Assembly (NCBI GenBank): GCA_002345565.1 | Contig: DDVS01000001.1 | Location: 428,712-492,711, forward strand | From: Flavobacteriales bacterium UBA2306 | GTDB lineage: Bacteria > Bacteroidota > Bacteroidia > Flavobacteriales > Weeksellaceae | Direction of reading: 5' to 3' | Length of the DNA: 64,000 nucleotides | Shown here: positions 9,577 through 17,785 of the stretch, in pieces | Numbering within the stretch: position 1 is the first letter of the stretch | How the letters are laid out: each line of letters opens with the position of its first letter | Position numbers and translations under genes: made by a program | The notes under the pieces: generated by a model | Seen by the model: only the letters and a program-made list of their open reading frames with translations | Databases searched by the model: none | Told to the model about the DNA's origin: nothing

Positions 9577-9648
9577 TAACATTTATCAAAATTGCATCTT
9601 GAAAAGGCAGACTACATAAGGAACGAAAGAATAACGAACCTATTACAG

Positions 9649-9758
9649 GCGTTGGGCTCAATGGCGGGTGACGTGGTTAATTGAACATTCTACCTCGAAT
9701 CAACTTTTGTGGAGTATTGATAGTTTTTTGCTTCGAAATCCGCCACAGCGCCAAGCAC
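9649..9758. repeat. Imperfect inverted repeat downstream of the OLD gene
   Basis: The arms gcgttgggctcaatggcgg (9649-9667) and ccgccacagcgccaagcac (9740-9758) match at 13 of 19 positions as an inverted repeat, with about 70 bases between them. The arms are much richer in G+C than the surroundings. It could be a terminator-like hairpin for the OLD gene or the boundary of a gene cassette. Confidence 0.55.
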
Positions 9759-9931
9759 TAAAAAGCTAACTAAAATAAGTTTAAAGAACAATACAATTTA
9801 TATTTATTATTATAGTATATTGATTCAAGGGCTTTATTAAGAGAAAAGTAGTGGGTGAATTTAAATGTAAAAAGAATATTTGCAATTTAAGTTCAAAAAA
9901 ATATTAGCACCTATTATGGCACCTGAAAATT

Positions 9932-9967
9932 AAAAATCCCTGTAAATAGTACTTTACAGAGATTTTT
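9932..9967. terminator. Hairpin terminator downstream of tRNA-Ser
   Basis: aaaaatccctgtaaa and tttacagagattttt form a nearly perfect stem (one mismatch) around a 6-base loop, with A/T tracts on both sides, so it can work in both directions. It begins 2 bases beyond the 3' end of the minus-strand tRNA-Ser. Confidence 0.8.
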
Positions 9968-9968
9968 G

Positions 9969-10055
9969 CAGAGAGGAAGGGATTCGAACCCTCGATACAG
10001 TTACCCGTATACTACCTTTCCAGGGTAGCTCCTTCAACCACTCGGACACCTCTCT
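9969..10055 (-). tRNA. tRNA-Ser(GGA)
   Basis: On the minus strand an 87-base cloverleaf folds: acceptor AGAGAGG pairs with CCTCTCT, the D arm has the usual TCCGAG, the anticodon loop is CTGGAAA (anticodon GGA), a long class II variable arm is present, and the T arm holds GGTTCGAATCC. The discriminator is G and CCA is not encoded. Its 3' end faces the defence island at 1-9576, which is the orientation expected if integrases used this gene as a target. The anticodon GGA reads UCC and UCU. Confidence 0.95.
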
Positions 10056-10066
10056 AATTGAGGTTG

Positions 10067-10074
10067 CAAATATA
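10067..10074 (-). promoter_or_regulatory. Promoter -7 element for tRNA-Ser
   Basis: The minus strand reads TATATTTG, an exact fit to the Bacteroidota TAnnTTTG element, ending 11 bases before the tRNA 5' end. Confidence 0.6.
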
Positions 10075-10102
10075 ATGAAATATCTTATTCCTCCAAGGAT
10101 TT

Positions 10103-11119
10103 TTAAAAATCTTCTGTCACTTCTCCCGAAATATTTTCACAAAATAATTCCGAGAACGACTTATCATATTTAGGATTGTTGAGAATATGCATTACTTTGG
10201 TAATCGCAGCTTCCGCTGTCATATCTTTTCCGCTGATGGCGCCGATTGTTGTGAAAATATTACTATTGCTATATTTCCCAAAACTAATTCCGCCTGACAC
10301 ACACTGACTTATCACAACTATTTCTATTCCACGACTTCTCAATTCCTGAAGGACATTCTGAGTTTTTTCATTATTAAAAATCGTTCCCGAACCGAAAACC
10401 TGCAAAACAATCGCTTCTGGCGTTTTGAATTCCAATAGAGATTCGAAGTTCATTCCGGGGAAGATTCTGTAGAAAAGAACATTTTCGTTGAGATAAGTAT
10501 CCAATTCGAATTTGCCTTTTGGTTTCCAAAGCAAATCTTTTTCAATATTAAGATGAACGCCCGACTGTCCCAAAATCGGATAATTTGGACTTTGATAAGC
10601 ATCAAAGAATTCAGCAGAATATTTCAAACTTCTGTTTCCACGAAGAAGTTTATATTCAAAGTAAACAGCAACTTCTTTTATAACTGCTTCATCATTTTCA
10701 TAAAGACTGGCATAATAAAGACTGGTGAGAAGATTCTCTTTCGCATCTGTCCTCAAATCTCCAATTGGCAATTGTGAACCCGTCAGAATCACCGGTTTAC
10801 TAAGATTTTTTAGCATAAAACTTAACGCAGAAGCAGTATAAGACATTGTATCTGTCCCGTGAAGAATTAGAAATCCGTCAAAAGCATCATAATTTTTATG
10901 AATCCATTCTGCAATCATCCGCCATTCATTGGGTCCCATATCAGAAGAATCGACTGGCTTTTCAAAAGGATGAACAGAAACCTCGCATTCGAGAAGATTC
11001 ATTTCCGGGATTCTTTTGAAAATAGTGGAAAAATCAAATGGAACAAGACTTCCTGTCGTATAATCTTTTTCCATTCCGATGGTTCCACCGGTGTATATCA
11101 ATAGGACTTTTCTTTTCAT
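10103..11119 (-). CDS. ansA: Type I L-asparaginase
   Basis: The 338-residue protein has both asparaginase signatures: YTGGTIG at residues 9-15 with the nucleophilic threonine, and LHGTDTM with the second threonine and the aspartate. The S-x-D pair VDSSDMGP fits substrate binding. It hydrolyses L-asparagine to aspartate and ammonia. No signal peptide is visible, so the enzyme is cytoplasmic like the type I (AnsA) group. It is monocistronic: serA upstream is separated by 229 bp that carry a terminator and an interspersed repeat. Confidence 0.95.
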   Translation of the reverse strand: MKRKVLLIYTGGTIGMEKDYTTGSLVPFDFSTIFKRIPEMNLLECEVSVHPFEKPVDSSDMGPNEWRMIAEWIHKNYDAFDGFLILHGTDTMSYTASALSFMLKNLSKPVILTGSQLPIGDLRTDAKENLLTSLYYASLYENDEAVIKEVAVYFEYKLLRGNRSLKYSAEFFDAYQSPNYPILGQSGVHLNIEKDLLWKPKGKFELDTYLNENVLFYRIFPGMNFESLLEFKTPEAIVLQVFGSGTIFNNEKTQNVLQELRSRGIEIVVISQCVSGGISFGKYSNSNIFTTIGAISGKDMTAEAAITKVMHILNNPKYDKSFSELFCENISGEVTEDF

Positions 11120-11148
11120 AGACTAATGTTGATTCGAAAGTGAAAACT

Positions 11149-11252
11149 GCAGCCCGGCTTGAGCGGAAATCCTTTTTTGCTTTTTCATTAAGTTCTATTT
11201 AAACTGAAATCGTCTGCAAAAAAGATTGGGAGCGGAAGACGGATTAAGCTGC
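11149..11252. repeat. Interspersed palindromic element
   Basis: The stretch starts gcagcc and ends gctgc. Inside, ggaaatccttttttgctt (11165-11182) can pair with gcaaaaaagattggg. The same 18-mer recurs exactly at 39201-39218, and the end segment resembles gcgggattaagctcc found at 39297-39311 and 58340-58354. It is a small non-coding repeat family of this genome. Confidence 0.6.
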
Positions 11253-11301
11253 CATAAAAATTCTCAACAAAAGTAAAATTTTAATATGAATCGGGAAAAT
11301 A

Positions 11302-11330
11302 AAAAACGCCCGTTAAAAAACGAGCGTTTT
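11302..11330 (-). terminator. Rho-independent terminator of the serA-like gene
   Basis: aaaaacgcccgtt and aacgagcgtttt form a stem with one mismatch. On the minus strand it is followed by a T-rich tract, and it lies 19 bases after the dehydrogenase stop. Confidence 0.8.
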
Positions 11331-11348
11331 ATTGATATTTAAGTTAAA

Positions 11349-12305
11349 TTATTTAACCAAAAGGATACTGGCAATCTGATTCGCCAACTCAGTTCCGATT
11401 CTGTCCTGAGCTTCTTCCGTAGCTGCACCTGTGTGAGGCGTCAAAGAGATTTTTGGATGTGTCAAGATTTTTTCAGAAGGCGTTGGCTCATTCTCAAAAA
11501 CATCAAGACCTGCAAATGCTAATTTTCCAGAATCTAAAGCTTCTATTAAAGCTTCTTCATCAATTACGCCACCTCTAGCACAATTTACGATCGCTGCGCC
11601 AGTTTTCATTTTTTCCAATTCTGCTTTTCCGATGATTGGACCATTCTGAGCAGGAACGTGAAGCGTGATAAAATCCGAATGCTGTATCAACTGCTCCAAC
11701 GGTTCCGTTTCTATCTCCACATTGATATATTGCTGATTGTAGAAATCCACACGTACACTTGCTTTCCCGATTCTTCTATCGGAAGCAATCACTTTCATTC
11801 CCAATCCAAGCGCGATTCTAGCAACTTCCTGTCCGATTCTTCCGATTCCAACAATTCCGATAGTTTTACCTCTCAGTTCAATTCCGGCTTCGTATTTTTT
11901 CTTCAATTTTGCAAACTCAGTATTACCTTTCACAGGCATTTGTCTGTTAGAATCCTGCAGAAACCTGCTTCCTGAGAAAAGATGTGCAAAAACCAATTCT
12001 GCAACAGATTCCGAAGACGCTGCAGGCGTATTGATTACGTGTTTTCCTTTCTCTCTAGCATAAGCAACCTCGATGTTGTCCATTCCAACTCCACCTCTAC
12101 CGATGATTTCCAGACTTGGACAGTTATCCACCATTTCCTTCGTCACTTTCGTTGCGCTTCTTACAAGCAGAACTTTAACTTGATTTTCGTTGATATAAGT
12201 GATTAGATTTTCCTGAGCCACTTTGTCTGTGATGACTTCAAATCCGTTTTCGTTTAGAGCATCTATTCCAGATTGCGTCAATCCGTCATTAGCAAGTACT
12301 TTCAT
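11349..12305 (-). CDS. serA: D-2-hydroxyacid dehydrogenase, D-3-phosphoglycerate dehydrogenase-like
   Basis: The 318-residue protein shows the D-2-hydroxyacid dehydrogenase fold: a Rossmann motif GIVGIGRIGQEVA in the middle, the catalytic arginine in NCARGG, the glutamate in FENEP, and the catalytic histidine in TPHTGAATEEAQDR. It would oxidise 3-phosphoglycerate to 3-phosphohydroxypyruvate with NAD+, the first step of serine synthesis. It is of the short type without a C-terminal ACT domain, so no serine feedback through ACT is expected. No serC or serB lies next to it. Substrate specificity within the family is not certain from sequence. Confidence 0.85.
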   Translation of the reverse strand: MKVLANDGLTQSGIDALNENGFEVITDKVAQENLITYINENQVKVLLVRSATKVTKEMVDNCPSLEIIGRGGVGMDNIEVAYAREKGKHVINTPAASSESVAELVFAHLFSGSRFLQDSNRQMPVKGNTEFAKLKKKYEAGIELRGKTIGIVGIGRIGQEVARIALGLGMKVIASDRRIGKASVRVDFYNQQYINVEIETEPLEQLIQHSDFITLHVPAQNGPIIGKAELEKMKTGAAIVNCARGGVIDEEALIEALDSGKLAFAGLDVFENEPTPSEKILTHPKISLTPHTGAATEEAQDRIGTELANQIASILLVK

Positions 12306-12349
12306 TTTATATAATTGATAGTTGATAAATTATGAATGATAAAAGAAAA

Positions 12350-12382
12350 GTGATAAATAATCTGAATTAAATCATTTATCAC
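12350..12382 (-). terminator. Weak hairpin downstream of the HAD gene
   Basis: gtgataaat (12350-12358) and atttatcac (12374-12382) are a perfect 9-bp inverted repeat in an A/T-rich, word-like intergenic stretch. It may end the HAD transcript; with few G-C pairs it is a weak terminator. Confidence 0.4.
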
Positions 12383-12404
12383 TCATCCATTATCATTGAT
12401 ATGA

Positions 12405-12806
12405 TTAGTCACGGAAAACCTCTATGGTTACTTGTTTTTCAACCAAATCCGTGAATTTTCCTTTGTATCTTGTTGCGCGTACAAGATGATTGTCTATCCA
12501 GTGATAGTTTCCACCTCTTGGTTTCCCTAAGAGAACGCTGTGGTATTTGAAACCGTGTTTGTTCAACCAAGTCTCTGTAATTTCTCTCAAATCTTCTGTT
12601 CTGGAAGTGAAGAAACAAATCTGATGACCCTCGTCATACCATTTATTAATGGTTGCCAAAGCATCCGGAAACGGCTCACAAGTCACCATTCTTTCAGGTT
12701 CTTCGTTAGGAACATCGTCCGTAATCGTTCCATCGATATCTATCAAATAATTCTTGACACCGCCTTTCAGCATTGGGCTCAGATGTTCTTTGTATTCTAA
12801 TTCCAT
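12405..12806 (-). CDS. HAD-superfamily phosphatase, small
   Basis: The 133-residue protein has the HAD motifs in order: DIDGTITDD near residue 23 with the nucleophile, FFTSRTED with the motif II serine/threonine, then a lysine in LGKPRGG and the acidic motif WIDN. It lacks a sizeable cap domain, so it may act on large or phosphorylated sugar-type substrates. The exact substrate cannot be told. It sits upstream of serA with 99 bp between them and has its own promoter, so a shared transcript is possible but not required. Confidence 0.8.
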   Translation of the reverse strand: MELEYKEHLSPMLKGGVKNYLIDIDGTITDDVPNEEPERMVTCEPFPDALATINKWYDEGHQICFFTSRTEDLREITETWLNKHGFKYHSVLLGKPRGGNYHWIDNHLVRATRYKGKFTDLVEKQVTIEVFRD

Positions 12807-12826
12807 ATTTGTTAAAATTGAAGTTG

Positions 12827-12858
12827 CAAAATTATATATTTCTATTCAGACTAACAAA
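12827..12858 (-). promoter_or_regulatory. Promoter of the HAD phosphatase gene
   Basis: On the minus strand a TTTG -33 box (12855-12858) and a TAATTTTG -7 box (12827-12834) are 20 bases apart, a good fit to the Bacteroidota consensus, 21 bases before the start codon. Confidence 0.65.
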
Positions 12859-12966
12859 TAATTACCAAAAGCTTAATAAAACTTTAATTTTATAGAAAAT
12901 TATTAAGAAAAATATTCTTTTTGTTTCACCTAAATTCTATCTGAAAGGATTTTTTTAACTTAAAAA

Positions 12967-12997
12967 AACAGAGACTTCTTTTCAAAAAGTCTCTGTT
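12967..12997 (-). terminator. Terminator of the collagen-like gene
   Basis: aacagagactt and aagtctctgtt form a perfect 11-bp stem with a 9-base loop; on the minus strand a run of seven T follows. Confidence 0.85.
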
Positions 12998-13115
12998 CAA
13001 TAAATTTTTATAAAATCTCTTCTTTAAAGTATAAGAGTAATTATATTTTTAGTCTCAAAGTCAGATCTTATCTTTTGTAATTTATCTTAATTAACCAAAT
13101 AAGTATCTACTCGAG

Positions 13116-14402
13116 CTAATTTAACTTTGTAATAACCATTCGGCTAGAACCATCTACTGTAAGCAAATTATTAGTACTATTACTAACTCCCTCAACAGTT
13201 ATAATATCCCCTGCCGTCCCTTGTATCACCATAGACATTGAACATCTTGTATATGGTGACGGAACAAGATTATTAACAGACCCACTTCCATATGCGATAG
13301 CAACCGAATTCTGTTTTATTACACTAAACAAAGTAGCATTGTTTGTGACACCCGCAAGACTTACATTTATTAAAAATATCCCTGATGATGGTAATGTATA
13401 TGTAAATACAATTGAAGGACTATTAGTAAGTGTAACTGATGAAGAAATGAATTGATTAGAAACAATAGTTGCACCACCGCCACTACTACTAGGTGTTGCC
13501 CAAGTTCCATCACCTCTAAGATAAGTAGAAGATGAAGCAGTACCGGAAGTTGTGCTTATTTTACCAACAGTAACAGAATTATTCGCAATCTTATTGGTTG
13601 TTATTGCAGAAGATGCAATACTTAAAATTCCTGTAGATCCTAATGTAGCATCGCCACTAATATTAACCGGTACCCCTGGCGCATAAGGCGCTGAGGAGTT
13701 TGTTAAATAAACTTGGCCACCTGTAGTTCCATTGGCAAAACCAGCGCCAGTTGCGCCAGTTGCTCCCGTTACTCCGGCAACACCTGTTGGTCCTATAGGA
13801 CCAGTAAAACCCTGTGGACCAGTTGCTCCGGTTACTCCCGCAACGCCTGCTGCTCCTGTAGGACCAGTCACACCCTGTGGACCAGTTGCTCCCGCTACTC
13901 CGGCAACGCCTGTTGGTCCTGTAGGACCAGTCACACCTTGGATACCTTGTGGACCTTGTAAACCTTGTGGACCAGTTGCGCCTGTGGGTCCGGCTATAGA
14001 GCTTCCTGAGTTTTTCGCATATAATGCATAGGGAACGCTTAATAATTGAGATGTCCCACTAATTGTATAATTTGTAGACCCACTAGGATCTGTTTCGGTT
14101 TTGATGAAATAAGTATCAGCACCCCAATCAATTGTTGTATATGATCCGCTTACAACAGTCCCAGAACCAATCTTTGCTGTCATCAATCCATTGAAATTCG
14201 TGGCCTGTGTTTGTGTTTCCGAGTAAACAACCGTCCCTGTCGGAGAGCCCTTAACAATGGAAAATCTAACGCCTACATTTTGGTTTTTCACCAACTCATT
14301 GCTGGAGTTTCTTATGACAGCCTGGTAACTCATTGCATCTTTGCTTTGAGAATAAGCTAAAAGAGAAGCCAAAGAAGCAGCTAAAAAAGAAAGCTTTTTC
14401 AT
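13116..14402 (-). CDS. Secreted collagen-like repeat protein
   Basis: The 428-residue protein has a signal peptide (MKKLSFLAASLASLLAYSQS). A conserved Bacteroidota head follows, holding MSYQAVIRN near residue 24 and LLSVPYALYAK ending at residue 130. Residues 138-221 are collagen-type G-x-y triplets (GPTGATGPQG, GPTGVAG) that should form a triple helix. A C-terminal beta-rich domain of about 110 residues has the look of a C1q/TNF-like jelly roll that trimerises such proteins. The G-x-y part is made of near-repeats and can change length by recombination. The preceding T9SS-sorted gene is 21 bp upstream, so both are probably co-transcribed. A surface or fibre role is inferred. Confidence 0.85.
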   Translation of the reverse strand: MKKLSFLAASLASLLAYSQSKDAMSYQAVIRNSSNELVKNQNVGVRFSIVKGSPTGTVVYSETQTQATNFNGLMTAKIGSGTVVSGSYTTIDWGADTYFIKTETDPSGSTNYTISGTSQLLSVPYALYAKNSGSSIAGPTGATGPQGLQGPQGIQGVTGPTGPTGVAGVAGATGPQGVTGPTGAAGVAGVTGATGPQGFTGPIGPTGVAGVTGATGATGAGFANGTTGGQVYLTNSSAPYAPGVPVNISGDATLGSTGILSIASSAITTNKIANNSVTVGKISTTSGTASSSTYLRGDGTWATPSSSGGGATIVSNQFISSSVTLTNSPSIVFTYTLPSSGIFLINVSLAGVTNNATLFSVIKQNSVAIAYGSGSVNNLVPSPYTRCSMSMVIQGTAGDIITVEGVSNSTNNLLTVDGSSRMVITKLN

Positions 14403-14423
14403 AGTTTATTTATTTTAGTTTGT

Positions 14424-14906
14424 TTATTTATTTGTCTTTAATACCTTGAATATTTTTACCACTTTATCTCCTTTAATCACTTTAAGATAATACAAAGCAG
14501 ATGGATAGGATGTCATTGGAATAGATACCTGCTGTTCTCCAATTGTTTTAGAGGTCACTTTCTTACCACTTTGATCAGAAAGTTCATAACGGTATTTTTT
14601 GTAATCTCCAAAACCAATCTTCAGATATAAAGTATCGGTGGTAGGATTGGGATAAATATTAAGACTTAGATTAATTTCTGTTACAGAAGCACCCAAAACT
14701 TCTGTAATTTCATAAGCTTGCTGGATACCCATAATTACGCTTCCGGAAGAAGAATTAAGCGTTTCATAAAATGTCTGGCCAATTGTATTGGCTACACTAC
14801 CTCCAGATCCGAAAATATTATTGTGACCGGAATTAATAGATTCCTGTGCAGACAACGAGGCAAAGCTCATCAACACAAGGCTGCAAGAAAAAATAATAGT
14901 TTTCAT
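14424..14906 (-). CDS. Secreted protein with type IX sorting domain
   Basis: The 160-residue protein carries a signal peptide ending near SLSAQ. A short N-terminal region GHNNIFGSGGSVANTIGQ resembles the heads of other small T9SS cargo. A type A sorting domain begins at LNIYPNPTTDTLYLKI and ends with YYLKVIKGDKVVKIFKV. Such proteins cross the outer membrane through the PorT-dependent type IX system and are often attached to the surface. It leads a two-gene unit with the collagen-like protein, which suggests they act together on the cell surface; that link is inferred. Confidence 0.85.
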   Translation of the reverse strand: MKTIIFSCSLVLMSFASLSAQESINSGHNNIFGSGGSVANTIGQTFYETLNSSSGSVIMGIQQAYEITEVLGASVTEINLSLNIYPNPTTDTLYLKIGFGDYKKYRYELSDQSGKKVTSKTIGEQQVSIPMTSYPSALYYLKVIKGDKVVKIFKVLKTNK

Positions 14907-14945
14907 AGCATATATAGTTTATTTATTATCAATTTAGTACCTTCG

Positions 14946-14953
14946 CAAATATA
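14946..14953 (-). promoter_or_regulatory. Promoter -7 element of the sorting-domain/collagen-like operon
   Basis: The minus strand reads TATATTTG, an exact TAnnTTTG match, 39 bases before the start of the 160-residue protein. No clear -33 TTG is seen. Confidence 0.55.
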
Positions 14954-15008
14954 CATATATAATCTTCATCATTTTGAAAATAATTATAATAATTATATTC
15001 TACAATCA

Positions 15009-16082
15009 TTAATTATTTAAGAATTTTGCAAGATAAATTTCATTTTGCTTTACAGACGGGCAATTGGGTCTATGAATTGCTGCCAAATCATTATACCTTT
15101 TCGCTCTAGCATAATCCCCTAGATAACTTAAACATACACAAGCTTCTATACTAGGAATATATCCCGTATAATCTGCCTGTACAAAGCCCACAGAATGCGA
15201 TGGAGCCAAACGGGCTGCCAAATCAAACCAGCGAAACGCTAGTTCATACTTTTCATCGTTTTTATAATAATATCCTAGTTCGCAGCAGATTTTTGCTCTG
15301 GGAATATCATACTCAAAACTCTTGAGCAAAGTGGGCAAAACCAAATCTGTTTTTCCGATGTTTGAATAACAAATAGCCAAATCCGAACAACATTGGATTA
15401 CATCTTCTATCCATCCTAATCCTGACGCCAAAAACCTCTCATAATAAACTGCTGCCTCCATCAATCTTTGATGATCTTTCAACTCTCTTGCGAAATAATA
15501 CAATTGCCTTGGCGACAGATCTTTGCCGCTTTTCACCAAAGATTCGTAAATATCGATATTTCTTGTAGAGGGAACATCAGCTTTTATTTTCTGATGCCAG
15601 ATTTCAATATCAGTATATTGTATATTACCAATCAATGGGATACACTCGTGCACAGGATCTATCCATTCATAATTTTTACTTGTTTTAAAGATCCTTTCTC
15701 TGGTAGAATGGAAAGAAGGATGACCGTTTTCATCAAAAGACAAGACATATTTCATCGTTACAATTTCAATATCTTTACTCAATGTGTTCTTCAATTCATT
15801 GATTTTATCCACCGATTCTTTCGGAACCACATCGTCCGCATCCAACCACATTTGATAATCGCAATTCGCTTTTGAAAATGCAAAATTACGGGCAGCAGAA
15901 AAATCATTGATCCACTCAAAATCATAAACCTTGTTTGTAAACTGTTTGGCAATTTCTTTTGTTTTATCCGTAGAACCTGTATCCACAATGATAATTTCAT
16001 CGGCAAAACCTGTTGCACTTTCCAGGCATCTTGCCAACACCTCTTCTTCATTTTTAACAATTATGCACAAACTGATTTTCAT
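15009..16082 (-). CDS. Glycosyltransferase family 2 with C-terminal TPR-like helices
   Basis: The 357-residue protein begins with the GT2 fold: MKISLCIIVKNEEEVLARCL, the nucleotide-binding IIVDTGSTDKT and the metal-binding D-x-D in MWLDADDVV. From about residue 190 the sequence is helical with TPR-like spacing (LYYFARELKDHQRLMEAAVYY, then DEKYELAFRWFDLAA). This layout is known for SunS-like and LPS-modifying GT2 enzymes. The acceptor cannot be told; the gene stands alone, with no other polysaccharide genes beside it. Confidence 0.88.
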   Translation of the reverse strand: MKISLCIIVKNEEEVLARCLESATGFADEIIIVDTGSTDKTKEIAKQFTNKVYDFEWINDFSAARNFAFSKANCDYQMWLDADDVVPKESVDKINELKNTLSKDIEIVTMKYVLSFDENGHPSFHSTRERIFKTSKNYEWIDPVHECIPLIGNIQYTDIEIWHQKIKADVPSTRNIDIYESLVKSGKDLSPRQLYYFARELKDHQRLMEAAVYYERFLASGLGWIEDVIQCCSDLAICYSNIGKTDLVLPTLLKSFEYDIPRAKICCELGYYYKNDEKYELAFRWFDLAARLAPSHSVGFVQADYTGYIPSIEACVCLSYLGDYARAKRYNDLAAIHRPNCPSVKQNEIYLAKFLNN

Positions 16083-16192
16083 AAATTTTCAATTCTATTT
16101 TTCCAAGCCTAAAGATACATCTTTTAGCATCTGATTAATACCCAAAAATTCAAACCAGCAACACTACTCCTTTCATCACCAAAATGGATCAT

Positions 16193-16268
16193 TTCTTCGG
16201 GTCTCCTTCGGGTCTCCTTCGACAAACCTTCAGAAAACTACCCTTTTTTCCGAAGACGACCCGAAGAA
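16193..16268. repeat. Inverted repeat with internal duplication upstream of the permease
   Basis: ttcttcgggtc (16193-16203) and gacccgaagaa (16258-16268) are perfect inverted copies 54 bases apart, and cttcgggtctc is partly duplicated next to the left arm. It lies between divergent genes (GT2 and permease). It may be a transcription attenuator or a repeat remnant. Confidence 0.5.
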
Positions 16269-16332
16269 AACCCATTAAATTGAGCTAAGATTTTCATCGA
16301 TTGAAAAATTACAAACTAATGCATCGTTTTAT

Positions 16333-16340
16333 TATATTTG
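16333..16340 (+). promoter_or_regulatory. Promoter -7 element of the permease gene
   Basis: TATATTTG matches TAnnTTTG and ends 16 bases before the ATG. No TTG is found at the usual -33 distance. Confidence 0.5.
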
Positions 16341-16356
16341 ATTATTAATAAAAACT

Positions 16357-17742
16357 ATGGAGAAAAAACTTAAACTTTGGGACGCTGTGATGATTGTAAT
16401 GGGATCAATGATAGGAAGCGGAATTTTTATCGTGAGCGCAGACATTATGCGAAATCTCGGTTCTGGTCATTGGCTGATTGTCGTTTGGTTGATTACGGCT
16501 GTAATGACCGTTGCAGCAGCAATAAGTTATGGCGAATTATCAGCAATGTTTCCAAAAGCGGGCGGACAATATACTTACATCACAGAAATTTTTGGAAAAC
16601 CAATGGGATTTCTATACGGTTGGGGAATGTTCACTGTCATTCAAACGGGAACGATTGCCGCGGTTGCTGTCGCTTTTGGAAAATTTACAGCTTATCTTGT
16701 TCCAAGTTTGAATGATGCTGCTCCGATTTTTCAAAGTGGCGATTTTAAAATCACGTGGATTCAGATTCTGGCGATTGTTGTGATTTTGTTTTTGACATTT
16801 GTGAATACGAAAGGCGTTCAGTTTGGTAAAATTCTCCAAAATGTTTTTACTTCATCCAAAATCATCGCACTTTTGGGTTTGATTGTTCTTGGTTTTGTTT
16901 TGATTTCTCAATCCAATTGGAGTTCTAATATGAGCTTCGGCTGGGACGCTTTCCAAAACCTGAAACAAACCGAATGGAAAAGCATTTCTAGTGCTACTCT
17001 TCTGGGCGGGATTGCTGCCGCAATGGTAGGTTCGGTTTTCAGTTCTGTGGCTTGGGAAAATGTGACTTTTATCTCCGGTGAAATCGAAAATCCAAAGAAA
17101 AATGTTGTAAAGGCAATGATTCTAGGAACTTCGGCTGTGATGATTCTTTATCTTTTAGTGAATTTTGTTTACCTCAACGCACTCGACAGAGATTCTATTG
17201 CGTTTGCTGCGAATGACAGAGTTGCCGTTGCTGCTGCTGAAAAAATGTTCGGAAATGCAGGAACCATTATCATTGCTGTTCTTGTGATGATTTCGACTTT
17301 TGGCTGTGTGAACGGAATTGTTCTCGCCGGAGCTAGAGTTTTCCAGACAATGGCAAAAGACGGATTATTCTTAAAATCTGCTGTTGAAAATAATAAAAAC
17401 GGCGTTCCTGCAAAATCACTTTGGATGCAAGGGATTTGGGCAAGTTTGCTTTGCTTGAGTGGACAATACGGCGATTTGCTGGATATGATTTCATTTGTAA
17501 TTGTCTTGTTTTATATGATTACGGTTTTTGGCGTCATCTATCTGAGAATCAAAAAACCTGAACTGGAAAGAGGTTACAAAACTTTTCTTTATCCTTTCAC
17601 ACCTATTCTTTATCTTTTGATTGGAACCGGATTTTGTATTCTGCTATTCATTTATAAGCCACAATATACTTGGCCTGGATTGGGATTGATTTTGATTGGG
17701 TTGCCAGTTTATTTTTTTATTAATAAGAAAAGTGTAAATTAA
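16357..17742 (+). CDS. APC-family amino-acid permease
   Basis: The 461-residue protein is an inner-membrane transporter with about 12 predicted membrane spans. TM1 carries the broken-helix motif GSMIGSGIFIVSA that binds the amino-acid backbone in APC-fold carriers, and TM2-3 follow with ELSAMFPKAGGQYTY, also typical of the family. TM6 shows SVAWENVTFISGEIENPKKN. It is most like the LAT/SteT-type exchangers and cationic/neutral amino-acid porters; the substrate cannot be told. It is transcribed alone. Confidence 0.88.
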   Translation: MEKKLKLWDAVMIVMGSMIGSGIFIVSADIMRNLGSGHWLIVVWLITAVMTVAAAISYGELSAMFPKAGGQYTYITEIFGKPMGFLYGWGMFTVIQTGTIAAVAVAFGKFTAYLVPSLNDAAPIFQSGDFKITWIQILAIVVILFLTFVNTKGVQFGKILQNVFTSSKIIALLGLIVLGFVLISQSNWSSNMSFGWDAFQNLKQTEWKSISSATLLGGIAAAMVGSVFSSVAWENVTFISGEIENPKKNVVKAMILGTSAVMILYLLVNFVYLNALDRDSIAFAANDRVAVAAAEKMFGNAGTIIIAVLVMISTFGCVNGIVLAGARVFQTMAKDGLFLKSAVENNKNGVPAKSLWMQGIWASLLCLSGQYGDLLDMISFVIVLFYMITVFGVIYLRIKKPELERGYKTFLYPFTPILYLLIGTGFCILLFIYKPQYTWPGLGLILIGLPVYFFINKKSVN

Positions 17743-17785
17743 CAAGCAAAATCTTTTCATTTAAAATAATACTAAACAATTTAAT

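Larger units (their letters stand above)
9577..9968. other. Gene-free stretch between OLD gene and tRNA-Ser
   Basis: About 390 bases hold no open frame of note. Three things can be seen: an imperfect inverted repeat with 19-bp arms at 9649-9667 and 9740-9758, a short direct repeat gcacct at 9907-9912 and 9919-9924, and the hairpin at 9932-9967. The stretch is the right edge of the defence island and is more A+T-rich than the flanks. The gcacct pair close to a tRNA could be an old recombinase-binding site, but no integrase gene remains here. Confidence 0.6.

Noticed and set aside
9649..9758. Integron attC site
   Set aside because: gttgggc at the left fits one attC box, but the boxes are in the wrong order, the right end gccaagc does not fit, and no integron integrase is seen.
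13713..14031. Long plus-strand open frames opposite the collagen-like gene
   Set aside because: They arise from the G-x-y codon periodicity; no ribosome site, and the minus-strand gene has signal peptide, stop and terminator.
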